From: Hawksworthiomyces lignivorus
Taxonomy: Eukaryota > Ascomycota > Sordariomycetes > Ophiostomatales > Ophiostomataceae
Assembly (NCBI GenBank): GCA_002917075.1
Contig: NTMA01000011.1
Location: 310,001-374,000 of the forward strand
Reading direction: 5' to 3'
Length of the DNA: 64,000 nucleotides
Below the pieces are notes generated by a model, which did no database searches, was not told where the DNA came from, and saw only the letters and a list, made by a program, of their open reading frames with translations. Shown here in pieces: positions 10,539 to 21,678 of this stretch (within the stretch, counting starts at the first letter, position 1; each line of letters opens with the position of its first letter). Both the position numbers and the translations under genes were made by a program.

Positions 10539-11781
10539 CTATTTTTGCTGCGGCGGCGGCGCGGACGGCAGGCGGGCCTCGTCGCGGGCCTCGGCCAGGA
10601 GGCGCTGGACGCCCTTGACGAGGCTCTGGCGCTCGTCGGGGTCGCTGGGCCCGCTGCCGGCCCAGCGGATGCGGCAGTGGCGGTCGACGAGGTAGACGTA
10701 GCCGACCTTGCTGTTGAGCAGGCCGATGCTCTCGCGGATCTCGTCGCTGATGCCGCGCGTCACCAGCAGGTAGCGCTCCCAGTCGCGGCGGTCGATGCGC
10801 CGCCGCAGCGACCCGCGGAACCGCCGCACCAGCCACGCGCGCATGGCGTTGTCCTCGACGTTGATCTGCATCAGCTGCGCGCTGCTGCTGTCGTCGCGGC
10901 CCTCACCGCCGCTGTGGGCCGCCAGCAGCGCCGCCAGCGCCGGGTTGGCCTCGGGCGACACAAACGTGCGCACCTGGTTCTCGGCCCACAGGCTGCTGAA
11001 CAGCGCCACCACCGTGGCCGCCGGCCGCGCCAGCAGCGGCGTCGTGTCCGTCAGGTCGTGCGCCGCCGCCGCCTTGTCGGCCGACAGCAGGCGGCGGCCC
11101 ACCAGGTTGGGGAAGTAGAGCGACAGGTCGGCGCGGAACAGCCGCGGCGGCGCCAGGAACGTCTTGCCCTTGTGGAACTGCAGGTTGGACCAGTCGCGGA
11201 AGTACGGCTTGACAATCTTGTTTTTCCTGTGCAGGGGCAGCAGGCACGTCAGCAGATGAACAAGGATGGGGCAGAAAAAAAAAAGGACCAGCTTCTTACA
11301 GCTCCTGGCGCCGGGCGAGGTGCTTGTCGTAGTTGACAAAGTCGTCACGCTTCTGCTGCAGGGTGCGCGTGTCGATACCGCTGTTCTCGCCCGGCAGCGG
11401 CGGCTGCGGCATGCCGATGGGCCGCGACAGCACCGTCGGCGTGAACTCGTCGGTCCGCTTGCCATACGAGCGAGGGGCGTTGGCGAGGGGGCCCTCTGGT
11501 GGCGCATCTGGCGATGCGGTGGCCCCTGCAGGAGCCGCAGCTGGCGCCGTCTTGGGCGGCGGGGAGGGCGGTTTTGGCTTTGCGTCCTGGCGTACCCGGG
11601 ACGAAGCGCTAAAAGCGCGCCATTGGCACAGAATGCATGCAGCAGCTGCCGCCGAAGCAGTTGAAGCAGTCAGCGTCGCCGGACCGGTTATGGAGAATGG
11701 AGAGCTGCCAGCCCACACGGCGCCAAGACCAGCAGTCCTCCTCTTTGATAGAGCGGCCGCGCCGATCCTCCGCGCCGCCAT
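10539..11781 (-). CDS. atp10: Mitochondrial ATP synthase assembly factor Atp10
   Basis: An inner-membrane-associated factor that helps incorporate Atp6 into the F0 sector of ATP synthase. Exons on the minus strand: 11781-11300 and 11226-10539 (intron 73 nt, phase 2), giving 389 residues. The N-terminal third holds an Arg/Ala-rich presequence followed by a Pro/Ala-rich linker (about 60-110). The family core begins around [14 protein letters not shown] and continues through [21 protein letters not shown] and the thioredoxin-like C-terminal part with [22 protein letters not shown], the most diagnostic Atp10 segment. The C-terminus is a short acidic/Pro-Gln tail. The ATG at 11781 is the first in frame and opens the presequence. 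The recognition rests on these motifs as known for the family. Confidence 0.92.
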
Positions 11782-12599
11782 TGGACTCTGTGAGCAGAGG
11801 TAAGGAAATATGGGTATATCCGATATGGGCCTAGTTACATCGAACTACCCTCGGGAGACAGGAGTTTGCGAAGTCTTCCGACTCGTCCGCGGGGTCTGAG
11901 GTTGAACGTCGCCAGATAACCAGCGGCACCGATGGCGTTGAGAGCCGAGCAGTTTTTTCCGCCCGCTTAAGCTTCACGTAGCATATTACGTACGTAAGCA
12001 GTATTACAGCGACCTAATTAAGCATATTAAGCTACTGTACGTGTATTTAGCTATCAAATTTATTCTGCCACAGGGACCTGCCATCACCGCCTTACCAATT
12101 TTCATCTTTATTGGCAGGCTCGTCCCGTGCACCTTCCCAGGGCGCTGGTGACCCCCTCCGTGGTTACCTTTCTCCGGACTTTAGCAGGCCTTTCCCCCCC
12201 TGTAGAGGAAGGCGCCAGTGCCACAACCCGCTGTAAATCCAGTAAAAATAAGCCGAGCCTGCTGTGTCGGATAAGCTGTGCGCTCGGCTATCAGCGGCGC
12301 CCACTCCATTCTTTTCCCCAGGTCAATGGCTCGGCATAACAGCCAACGTCATTCCCCATACGGCACTGTTAGACAACAAGAATAAGCCGCTGCCAGCCAC
12401 CACTCACCAGGGGCACCATCGCTCATTTCTCAAGTGAGGAGGAGACAGAATCTACTAGGGCCCAAGATCTGAGAATCAACGCGTAGGCAATTGACAATTG
12501 ACAAGTTTTGTTTTCTCGTCAGCGGTCCTGCTTCGAGACATTGGTAATCCTCGTCTGCCGAACTGTCTTCCCTAGCAACACACACACACACCAAACGCC
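11782..12599. other. Divergent promoter region ATP10 / BCKDH E2
   Basis: 818 bases between two genes for mitochondrial proteins transcribed away from each other. It has AT-rich blocks and a CA repeat (about 12578-12592) directly upstream of the E2 ATG. No gene was seen. Confidence 0.55.
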
Positions 12600-14357
12600 A
12601 TGTTTCTTCGGTCAAGTTACCGGGGCGTTTTACGCCCTTCGGTGAGATGTTCGTCGTGGGCGGTAGAGAGCGGAAATCGGAGCAGGAGGCTGTCATCAGC
12701 GGCTGCCGCGGTGTTGGGATCAGCGTCCTCAGTTCTCCGGAGACAGCAGATACGGAGAGACAAGGCGTCCTGCTTGCCCGCGTCGACATCTCATTTCCGG
12801 CAGTTCCACGCCTCACGTCGACTGCAAGTAGTCAAGCCCGTAATTCTGGCAGACATTGGCGAAGGTAGGCTCTATAGAGATGCGAGGCTTTTTTTCTCGC
12901 TCCAGATAGGGAGAGTAGTTGCTGACTCCATCTCCCTTGCAGGCATTGTCGAGTGTGAGATCATTCAATGGTTTGTCCAGCCCGGCGCGCGCGTGGAGGA
13001 GTTCGCCCCGCTGTGCGAGGTGCAGAGTGACAAGGCGTCGGTCGAGATCACGAGCCGGTTCGCCGGCGTCGTTAAGAAGCTGTACTATGAGGCCGGCGAG
13101 ATGGCCAAGGTCGGCAAGCCGTTTGTGGACATTGACCTGCTCGAAGACATGTCCGGGCGTGACACCCAAGAGGAGCCGCCGGCACCGGCACCGGCATCCT
13201 CATCCGAGACGCCCGCTGCCCAGAATGCAGAGGGTGGTGTCCAGAGCCAGGCGCCGAGCAGCGAGGCGCAGGCACAGCAGCAGACGCCCGCGGCACAGGC
13301 CGCTGCTGCAGAAGTGCAAGAGCAGCCGGTGCCAAAGAAGAAGTTTGCTGGCTCGTCGCTGGCCACGCCAGCGGTGCGCCACCTCTCCAAGGAGCTCGAC
13401 GTGGACATCACGCAGGTGGACGGCACGGGCAAGGACGGCCGGGTGCTGAAAGAGGACCTGTACCGGTTCGTGGACGAGCAGAAGCGCGCCGCGGCCGCGG
13501 CTCCCACGCCGAGCGCATCGGGATCCTCCTCCCCCTTCCCCGCCTCTCCTGCCAGCGCGGCGTCTTTTGCTGAGGATGCCCCGCAGCAGGAGACGGCGGT
13601 GCCGCTGGCCGGCACGCAGCTGCAGATGTTCAAGGCCATGACGCGGTCGCTGGCCATTCCGCACTTTTTGTACGCGGACGAGATCGACTTTTCCCAGCTG
13701 GCCAGCCTGCGGCGGCGGGTCAACGCGGCGCTCGCGCGCGACCCGGCCGCCGGCGTGAGCAAGCTGTCGTACATGCCGTTCCTCATCAAGGCGCTGTCGC
13801 TGGCGCTGAACCAGTACCCCGTGCTGAACGCGCGCGTGGAGGTGCCGCCGGCGGCTGACGCGAGCGGCAACGGCAGCAAGCCCCGCCTCATCTACCGCAG
13901 CCAGCACAACATCGGCGTGGCCATGGACACGCCGGCGGGGCTGATCGTGCCCGTCATCCACAACGTCAACGCCCGCAGCGTGCTGTCCGTGGCCGCCGAG
14001 CTGGCCCGCCTGCAGGCCCTGGCCAAGGAGGGCCGCCTGGCCCCCGCCGACCTGCAGGGCGGCACCATCACCGTCTCCAACATTGGCAACGTCGGCGGCA
14101 CCTACCTCAGCCCCGTCATCGTCGAGCGCGAGGTCGCCATCCTCGGCATCGGCCGCGTCCGCGCCGTGCCCGCCTTTGCCGACGACGCCGACGACGCCGC
14201 CGGTCCCGCCGGACACCGCATCGTCAAGCGCCACGTCTGCCACTTTAGCTTCAGCGCCGACCACCGCGTCGTCGACGGCGCCACCATGGCGCGGGCCGCC
14301 GAGGTCGTGCGGCAGCTGGTGGAGCAGCCGGACACGATGATCCTGAACCTGCGGTAA
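12600..14357 (+). CDS. Dihydrolipoyl transacylase E2 of branched-chain 2-oxo acid dehydrogenase
   Basis: The E2 core of the branched-chain keto-acid dehydrogenase complex in the mitochondrial matrix; it transfers acyl groups from E1 to CoA on a lipoyl arm during Leu/Ile/Val breakdown. Exons: 12600-12864 and 12943-14357, giving 559 residues. Order: Arg/Ser-rich presequence (1-75), lipoyl domain with DIGEG...IVECEI and the lipoylated Lys about 119 in VQSDKASVEI, a Gln/Ala/Pro linker, peripheral subunit-binding domain (about 228-266), then the acyltransferase core ending with the catalytic HRVVDG (His about 529). The lipoyl start (DIGEGI rather than the pyruvate-type motif) and core favour the branched-chain E2. 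The single intron is 78 nt, a multiple of three, and contains no stop in frame, so an unspliced message would insert 26 residues inside the lipoyl domain rather than truncate the protein. Confidence 0.93.
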   Translation: MFLRSSYRGVLRPSVRCSSWAVESGNRSRRLSSAAAAVLGSASSVLRRQQIRRDKASCLPASTSHFRQFHASRRLQVVKPVILADIGEGRLYRDARLFFSLQIGRVVADSISLAGIVECEIIQWFVQPGARVEEFAPLCEVQSDKASVEITSRFAGVVKKLYYEAGEMAKVGKPFVDIDLLEDMSGRDTQEEPPAPAPASSSETPAAQNAEGGVQSQAPSSEAQAQQQTPAAQAAAAEVQEQPVPKKKFAGSSLATPAVRHLSKELDVDITQVDGTGKDGRVLKEDLYRFVDEQKRAAAAAPTPSASGSSSPFPASPASAASFAEDAPQQETAVPLAGTQLQMFKAMTRSLAIPHFLYADEIDFSQLASLRRRVNAALARDPAAGVSKLSYMPFLIKALSLALNQYPVLNARVEVPPAADASGNGSKPRLIYRSQHNIGVAMDTPAGLIVPVIHNVNARSVLSVAAELARLQALAKEGRLAPADLQGGTITVSNIGNVGGTYLSPVIVEREVAILGIGRVRAVPAFADDADDAAGPAGHRIVKRHVCHFSFSADHRVVDGATMARAAEVVRQLVEQPDTMILNLR

Positions 14358-15066
14358 GAGGACGAAAAGAAAGAGAGAGGGAGAATAGTCTTTGCTTGGC
14401 ACGATAGAGAAGAGGAATGGCACCAAGAGCAGAGAAAAGCACCGGGAGGGATTCTGACATTTTTGTTTGTGCATCGTACATACACTTTTATCTGCGTTAC
14501 ATGTTTAGACACAGCGGATTACATCTTAGTGTAGAAGAACAGTATATATATAAGGTCGTGGCAGAGTAGGAATAGCCCGACACCATACACAGACAGTCAA
14601 TATACGTAGAGTATGAAGTTGCAGCGGGCTAGGCCGTCAGGGTGACATCATTTCAGAACAACAGTGCGTTATATTGTATAAGCCGTAATGGAGAACAGAT
14701 CGAAGTGAAATACATTTCGACGCCTATCTACTCTATGCTTTAATCAAATAAAATGCAAAGCTTAGGTAGAGAAAATAGATAATGTAAATTCAAAACCGTT
14801 TAAATAGTTGTGGATATCCCAATCAAATAACACCATTCCGTCGTGGAGACGGCATCAAAAGTTAACGGAAATCGGAAATCATTACACGGCGACTCCTCTT
14901 CCCAACGCTCTATCTTCCTCGCGTTGCCAAGTTGCCCTTCGTAAAAGTGCATGCCCTTCCTTTCGTGGAAGAGCGTGCTCGTTAAAACAAAACCCAAAGC
15001 AAATCTATTAGTAATTTTTTTTTTCTCCCGGTGGACGAGATGGTCCACCCATCCAGAATTTGTCTC
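14358..15066. other. Convergent 3' spacer E2 / gluconokinase
   Basis: AT-rich 3' flanks of two convergent genes; no gene or RNA recognised. Confidence 0.6.
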
Positions 15067-15918
15067 CTATGCCTCGTCCTCCTCGCGGATGACGTTTTGG
15101 ACCCGCTGCAGCACCTCGGCCTTGATCTCCTCGAGAGACCGGCCCACGTCGACCACGATGACGTCGGTCTCCTCGGCCTGCGGCGGCTCCAGGATGTCGA
15201 GCTGGCTCTGCACCATCTGGGGCTTCATGTAGTGGTCCTTGCGCTCCGTGACGCGCTTGAGCAGCAGCTCGGGGTCCGCGTGCAGGTAGATGAAGTGCAG
15301 GTTGAGGCCCGAGTTGAAGTACGGCGCCACCCGGATCACGTCGCGGTATTTGCGCTTCAGCGCCGAGCACGTCAGCACCACCTCGTTGCGCCCGTTGGAG
15401 ATCTGCCGCATCGACTCCTCCCGCAGCGCCGTCAGCCAGTCCCACCGGTCCGAGTCCGTCAGCGGGATGCCGGCGCTCATCTTCTCAATGTTTGCCTTGG
15501 GGTGGAACTGCAGAAGACACGGGTTAGCGGAAGCTTTTTTTTTTTTTGGCCTATCCTCCATTTACCCCTTTCTAAGAGGGCAGACAGGAAAAAATGCAGG
15601 AGAAGAACATACCTCGTCACCCTCGACGTAGGGCAGGTTCAGGCTGTCGGCAAGGAACTGTGCGATTGTGCTCTTGCCGCAGCCAGCCGGCCCTGTCACC
15701 AGCCAGATGTGGTGGCAGTTGCCAACACGGCCCCGGCCGTTGGGCCGGTTGCTGCCGTGTGCAGCAGTGACGCCATTGGGCAGCGCTGAGCGGTTTTGTA
15801 CGCCGTTCTGTGCAGCGGCGATGGCGCCGTTTGTGATCTTGGGGGAAGAGGGCATGGTGAGGACGGGTGATTTAGGGGTGGTTCCGCCAACAGAAACGGG
15901 AGTGTTATATGAAAGCAT
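15067..15918 (-). CDS. Gluconokinase (GntK-type carbohydrate kinase)
   Basis: Phosphorylates gluconate with ATP to 6-phosphogluconate, feeding the pentose phosphate pathway; predicted cytosolic. Exons on the minus strand: 15918-15613 and 15507-15067, both phase 0, giving 248 residues. An about 65-residue low-complexity N-terminal extension precedes the kinase core, which starts at HHIWLVTGPAGCGKSTIA (Walker A, about 76-83). Further family marks are the DE/FHP junction at the splice site (EGDE|FHPKANIEKM), the PLTDSDRWDWL segment, VLTCSALKRKYRD, and LLKRVTERKDHYMKP, all characteristic of thermoresistant gluconokinases. The ATG at 15918 is the first in frame. The extension is longer than in bacterial and yeast homologues and could be regulatory or simply disordered. 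Confidence 0.92.
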
Positions 15919-18900
15919 TTTTCTTTTTTTTGTTGTTCTTTTCTCTTTCGAGTGTTTTTTCTTAGTCAAGAGTTGATTTTATTCAATCTTGTTGATTTTC
16001 TTCTCCCTTCGTAGTTGTTTTGTTTCTGCCGGAGAAGTATATATTTCGTCTTATATGTTATTCCGTTCTATCCGCCCAAATTCCAGTCCAGGAAGAAATG
16101 TCCAATTTTTTTTTAATCCTTTCTTATTTTCTTCGTACAGCTTCTTTCAAGCCCGGTTTCGTAGTGCTATGGCAATATTGTGGTCATATTGTTCGCCTTG
16201 TTGTTGGCGGTGCTGATGGTGGTAGTAGTAGTGGTGGAGGGGGGATGAGCGTGTAAGTCAGTCGCAAATGGCAGCAATAAGAGAAATATATTTATGAGAA
16301 GACACTGTGCGGAGCAAACTGTCGTCCTTTTTTTTTTCTTCGTACAAATGGGAATAGGAAAAGATATATATTTTTAAGTTTAGGAAAAATAAAGTGACGA
16401 AGAAAATAAAACGGCAAAATGAAGAAGAAGAGTGAGGAAGAGGGTAGAAAAATAGAAGGCAAAAGTAAAATTAGAGGGTAAAAGAGGTGCCTCCCGTGTC
16501 CGATGGCGCTTCCGGGAAGTTATATAGTGAAAAGAAACCATGAAAAAAACCAGAAGGCAGAAGAAAAGAAGAGAAAAAAGGGGAAACGAAAAAAGACCCA
16601 ACAGGGAAGACCAGAGGTACCTATGACTGTTGAAAACAGCACCAGTGGCCACACCGGTGAAACTAGGCCACCCCAACTAGGAGGCAACTGGAGTTATTGT
16701 TAAGTTGCGTATTTCCTTAGTGATTTTTTTTTCGTACGGAGTACTCTCTCCTTACTATGATCTATGTCTTACGGGCTATGTTCGTGAAGCTTTTGTTGTA
16801 AGGCTCCTCATTTCTGTACATGTTGTACGTTATGCCAGCTGCGTACGCGGATCGATCTCGTCAAACTTGTCCTATACTTCATATCCCTCCTTCTTTGCTC
16901 CCTCGAATTGCTGAGCAGCTCTACGGCATGCATCTGCCGGGATCCTCCTCAACAGACTGAGAAAGACTCTGGCGAACAGCGAGGACAACGATATTTTTGG
17001 GAGAGCGGGAAGCCGGACGGGGGGGGGGGGGGGGGGGGGCAGCATTCCAAGTTTGGGGCGGCAAGGGGGCGTGTGGGATGGCCATTTTTTGCGTACCCGT
17101 ACAACTTACAAGGGTACGGCAGAGATGCGGCCGGCCTGCAGAGCGCCCATTCTGTGATCACCTTTTTTTTTTTTTTCTGCAATAATGCTGTAATAGCGGA
17201 GACCCAGTTGAGCTGGAAGTCGGGCGTTGCTTAACAAACAGAGGAATAAGCAGAGGCAATGTATTAGAAGTCAACAATGGTTCTCGTAGGAGGGACATGA
17301 GGTGGTGTCAGAAAGGACAGACTGGACGCCTTCTGTTTGGTGGAATTTCTCAATAGGTGGGAAAGGCAACAAATAAAACCCAGCACGGTGCATGTACGTG
17401 CGCAGCTGGGAAAAAAAAAGAGAGAAGTGAAAAAGAAAAGACAGGATCGGGGTATGGGGTAACAAGGGAGAGACAGAGGGATTAACCCAAAAGTGAAGCA
17501 CAAATGCGTCGTCAAAATAATGTATATTAGCATGCGTAAGAAATGGAATAAGCAAAATCTAAGACGACTAGAGGGCAATTTCACTACTGCGCATATACAC
17601 ACCGTAGCAAAAAACCGTATGGAGTGACTTGCCGGAAACAAAGAAGCTCGATCGATGTACCAGGATGTCTCTCTTGTTTTCTTTTTTCTTGGTCCCCCCT
17701 GTGGGGCTGGAGTAAGTATCTTACGTGTAATTCGGCAAGTGTGGGGAAGATGCAGAAAACAAGCGATGGAAAAGAGAATACAAGCAGAAGAACGTTGGAA
17801 GCATAAACGTGGTTGGCCAGACAGATGGACACTGCGTCTGCTCCGTGTAAAGTGCAGTTTTTTTTGTTGTTCAAACTGCTCCGGATACCTGGGGAGACAA
17901 GAAGATACTTCGAGTCGTGTCCCAAGGATGCTGGCTCACAAAGGCACAGCACAGTACAGCACAGCACAGGGCGTTCAGATATCTGGAAAGAGAGAGCGCA
18001 AAAGTAGTTGTACAGAGGAAGATAGAGCACGAGACATGAGAAGGAGAGTAATCAATACAGCACAGTAGCCTTTCTGTTCCTGAAACGTCATGCCGTAAGT
18101 GAGGATCAATCTGGGGAAGAGGGGCGAGAGGAGGCGTGAGAGAGCCCGTTTGCCTCTGGCACACAGCGGCTGGCGTCGATGCATCGTAGCCTGTATGTAC
18201 CGGATTTCAGGGCTGGCCGGCTGCTCGTCATGTCTGGAACATATGTACATATCAACATACATACTCGTACAGCGCACAAAGAAAGAAAGAAGCAAGTACG
18301 TCAAAAGCTTCTGCTGTAACGAAATTGGCCTCACCGCAATTGGTGCGCTCGGTGTTTCGGCGATTTTCGTCCTGTATTTCTTGTTCTGGTAATTTTCTGA
18401 CCCCAGGCACCCGCCCCCCTTAATGTCACGAGCGTCCCCAGCGGGCGTTTAGAAGCAGCGGCGGACCCGTCCGGCAGTCGTCCTGTTCATGCATGGAAGA
18501 ATATTAGCAGCTCATATCCTATCTGCTGCGGACGCTCGTATGGGTCCCTAAAACAGTTGTCTGATGCTGCTACGATGCTCGGTGTCTCCTGCGCCTACGC
18601 CCTAGTGCCTCCTCATTACCCATAGTGCCTTCTGTGGTGTATTCTGACGCGAGCCCCAACCAGACTAACTGGACGCTAGCTCGCTAGAAGGAACTAACTT
18701 CCCAAAAGACTTGATCAAGCGTGGGGGTCACAATCTTTTGCTGGGGGTCAACTTTTGCCGTTTCGTTGGTATTTTCTTTCAATTGTGCTTTAACAGATCC
18801 TAGTGGGAGCGCCGCTGCAAGAACGTGCGGATGGGGGAAGATGTGACGAGGAATTGTGCCACGATATGAGGCAATTTATCAAGTGCTGTATGTAGAGGGA

Positions 18901-21678
18901 GGGAGGGGTGCAAGAAAAAGGAAAACGAGAGAAGCGGACGAAATAGACGAAATAGACGGACCAAAGAAGAACAAAGATGTGAGAGATCAAAGTGCCAAAA
19001 ATAAAATGAAGTAAAACATAAAATAAAATAAAATAAAAAAGGAGCTCGTCAGGTGGCCATTTCAAGCATAGCAGAAATGTCCGACAAAAGAGGGGAACTG
19101 GTGGTTAGGACATAGGATAGGGCAAGTAATAATACGGTATCATAAAAAGTGATGAAAGGCTTTTCCATCACTACGAGGTACGTCGGACCTACATTGTCAG
19201 TTGTTATTGTTTTCTCCGTGGGACGAATGTGCGGTGTACAAAAAAGTTAGTTTTTGAATAATAACAAGTCCGGGGCTCGTCGAGCACCAGCAGAAAACTC
19301 GCTTGCATGCTTTGGCCCCCCATCTTCCCCCCCTGGGGACACGAAATTGCACTAAAAAATGTCCGGTCACGAGCTGACCCATTCAACGACTCGGCTGGAC
19401 TTCCGGGGAGGAGCGCACACGTCGTATTGACTGCTAGTGTTCACAATTGCAAAAGTTACTTCTAAAAGGCAGAGCTGGGCAGGCTGGATCGCGGCTTAGT
19501 CGTAGAGCCGTTACTGAACCAGACTGGGACCTCCGTGGTAGCCACTAAGCATCCTTAGCATAATAGTCGTAGGACATAGCTGCGTACGAGTTCTGGAGCT
19601 TGCTGAGCAAGTCTACTTCCGCGCAGCAAAATGACAGCTTCTGGTGTGTCAACACATTTTTACTCTGTATACGACGAGCAACGAATACTGCGAGCAACGA
19701 ACGGGGGAGAGCGGCCTCCATGTTTCCAGAAACAGTCTTGATCCTGTCCAACCCCGCATGGGAAAAGGACTGTGCAGTGTCTGAACGTCAGCCTTGCGAA
19801 TGACCCAAAGCTGCTATTGCCAAGTCGTCTAAATACGAGCACAACTTCCCGCTCGACTGAAGGTAAGGGCATCTTTCGCTGCGGTACATGCATGACAAAG
19901 AAAAGTGCAAAATACGAAGACGAAGGTAATAAAAGTGCAAATCATAAATCAAAAATCAATTGAGGGGACAGTGAATAACCACATTAAAAAAAACAATGCG
20001 GGGTGTCCTCCTTCACCGAAAGGAAGAGCAAAAGGGGTGAAGTACTTTGCGACAGGATGAGGCGTGACCGTTGACCTTTCGTGGTTACCAGGAGCGTGGG
20101 TCGCAGGGATTCGTTGTCAAATAGAGCCAGCTGCATGCCATATTCCAACTTCCATGCGAGCGAGCCCATGTTAGGCCCTGTTCTGGTCTCTTTGCTTCTA
20201 AATCTCACCGCTTTGGGGGATCCCCCCGTTGCCTATGCTCCATTTCGCATCACGTTACCTATTTTGGGAGGAGAAAAAGAGCAGGTAGTACACACTCCCG
20301 CATGGTCAGATTAAAAGGGGGAAAAAGGCAAATGATGCAGAGCCCCAGCGACTAATCTGCTGCCTTTTAGTTCTTCCATTTTCCTTGTCGCTTGCTGTCT
20401 AAGCCTAGCCTATTTCATGCTTTTTTTTTTTCTTCCTTTCTGTGTCTGTGTAGCTCGGTCTGTTGGTAATGGAGAGCAAGGATGAAGATTGTCGTTCATC
20501 TCTCTGACTAAGAAATCCCCGGAGCAGCCGCTCAGATGGGCTCCCCACGTAAAACTTGAAGTATTGGCGTGGGAGGCGCTTGTCTTGTATTGGCTGCCTC
20601 CACGGAGCAATTTGCAGACGAATCGCAGCCGACATCGCATGGGCTACCGGCGAGTCGGCCCGGCATACGGAATAGCTGTGGCCGATCTGAATTTTCACGG
20701 AAGGCTTTTTGCTGTTGTTGCACAGCCAGTTTTGTGCCTGCGAGCCTATGTTTTATTTTTATTTCTTTGACAGACTACGACGTATCAGATTTGTATTGTA
20801 CCTGAAGTAAGTCCCGGTCAATGCCCGAACAACAAAGAAGGGCTGCCCTGATAATGCCAACGACGGATGTGCCCGCAGGTCTAGACAAAAAGAAACTACA
20901 AGTGCCGTCCAGGTTGTCTTAACCTCGTGCATGGCGGTTTACAAGACAAGCTCGTTTCCTTTCACCTGCAAGCTCTAAGCCCTGCTGGTTTATATTCCTC
21001 AGCCATATACGTCACTCGCCGGTTTTACAACGGCATACCAGCCTTGCGACGCAATACTTCCTCCCGGGCCATCGGGCTGCAGCTACCTCTACATTGTCCA
21101 AAAGCAATAGTGCGACCCGCAAGTCTTTTCCCCCTTCGTATCTTCATTATATTCGGTTGGCATAAGCAGCGCACAGCCCTTTTAAGACGCCTATCAAGAA
21201 GACATCTCGAAGAATGGAGCGCTGATGCAAGAGGAAATGGTCTGGGCAGACCTCGAAATATACTGGAAGATTCACTTTCACTCGATGGCTGACAACTCAG
21301 ACTGCCCAAAAAGTCAAGACACACTGCGAATATGAACAGATTGCCATAGTTAGAAGTATTTCATTCCATGTCCATGGATTCGACTTCTTCGTGTCCGTCC
21401 CGTAATAGCTGGCCGTCTCTTAACGTCTCTCTGTACGTGCCTGACGTTCTGTACTGACCAATCCTGACATGCATACTTGCCCCGCAAACACATTTTGCCT
21501 GCTTAGCAGCAGCCACCGCCAGCCTTCCACTGCCAGCTGCGCACACGTATTAACGCCCAAACGTGCACATTGTTTTTTGCAGCTCTGCCGGGCAATCTAG
21601 CATCACCACCGCTTTCCTTTTTCAGCTTCCCCTCCATTGCTGCCTTCCTTTCGTGGCACCTTCCTCTTCCCGTGTCAG
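15919..21678. other. Gene-poor 5.8 kb region
   Basis: No open frame shows family motifs, coding bias or a consistent exon chain, and no tRNA, 5S rRNA or snRNA was recognised. It contains a 21-G run (17019-17039), long T runs, an AAAAT pentamer repeat (about 19014-19035), a short CAGCA-type repeat (about 17945-17970) and one GTACGGAGTACT element (16734-16745). It is by far the longest gene-free interval in the window and could hide a non-coding transcript or a rapidly evolving gene that I cannot see. Confidence 0.5.
17019..17039. repeat. 21-G homopolymer
   Basis: Twenty-one consecutive G bases in the gene-poor interval; one of six G/C runs of 11 or more in the window, all outside supported exons. 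Confidence 0.85.

Noticed and set aside
12600..14357. Uninterrupted 585-codon reading of the E2 gene without intron
   Set aside because: It inserts 26 residues into the invariant DIGEG-IVE lipoyl motif; splicing 12865-12942 restores the family sequence exactly.
13200..14474. 424-codon open frame opposite the E2 gene
   Set aside because: Antisense artefact of GC-rich coding sequence; composition is Val/Arg/Ala/Asp/Gly-repetitive with no family match.
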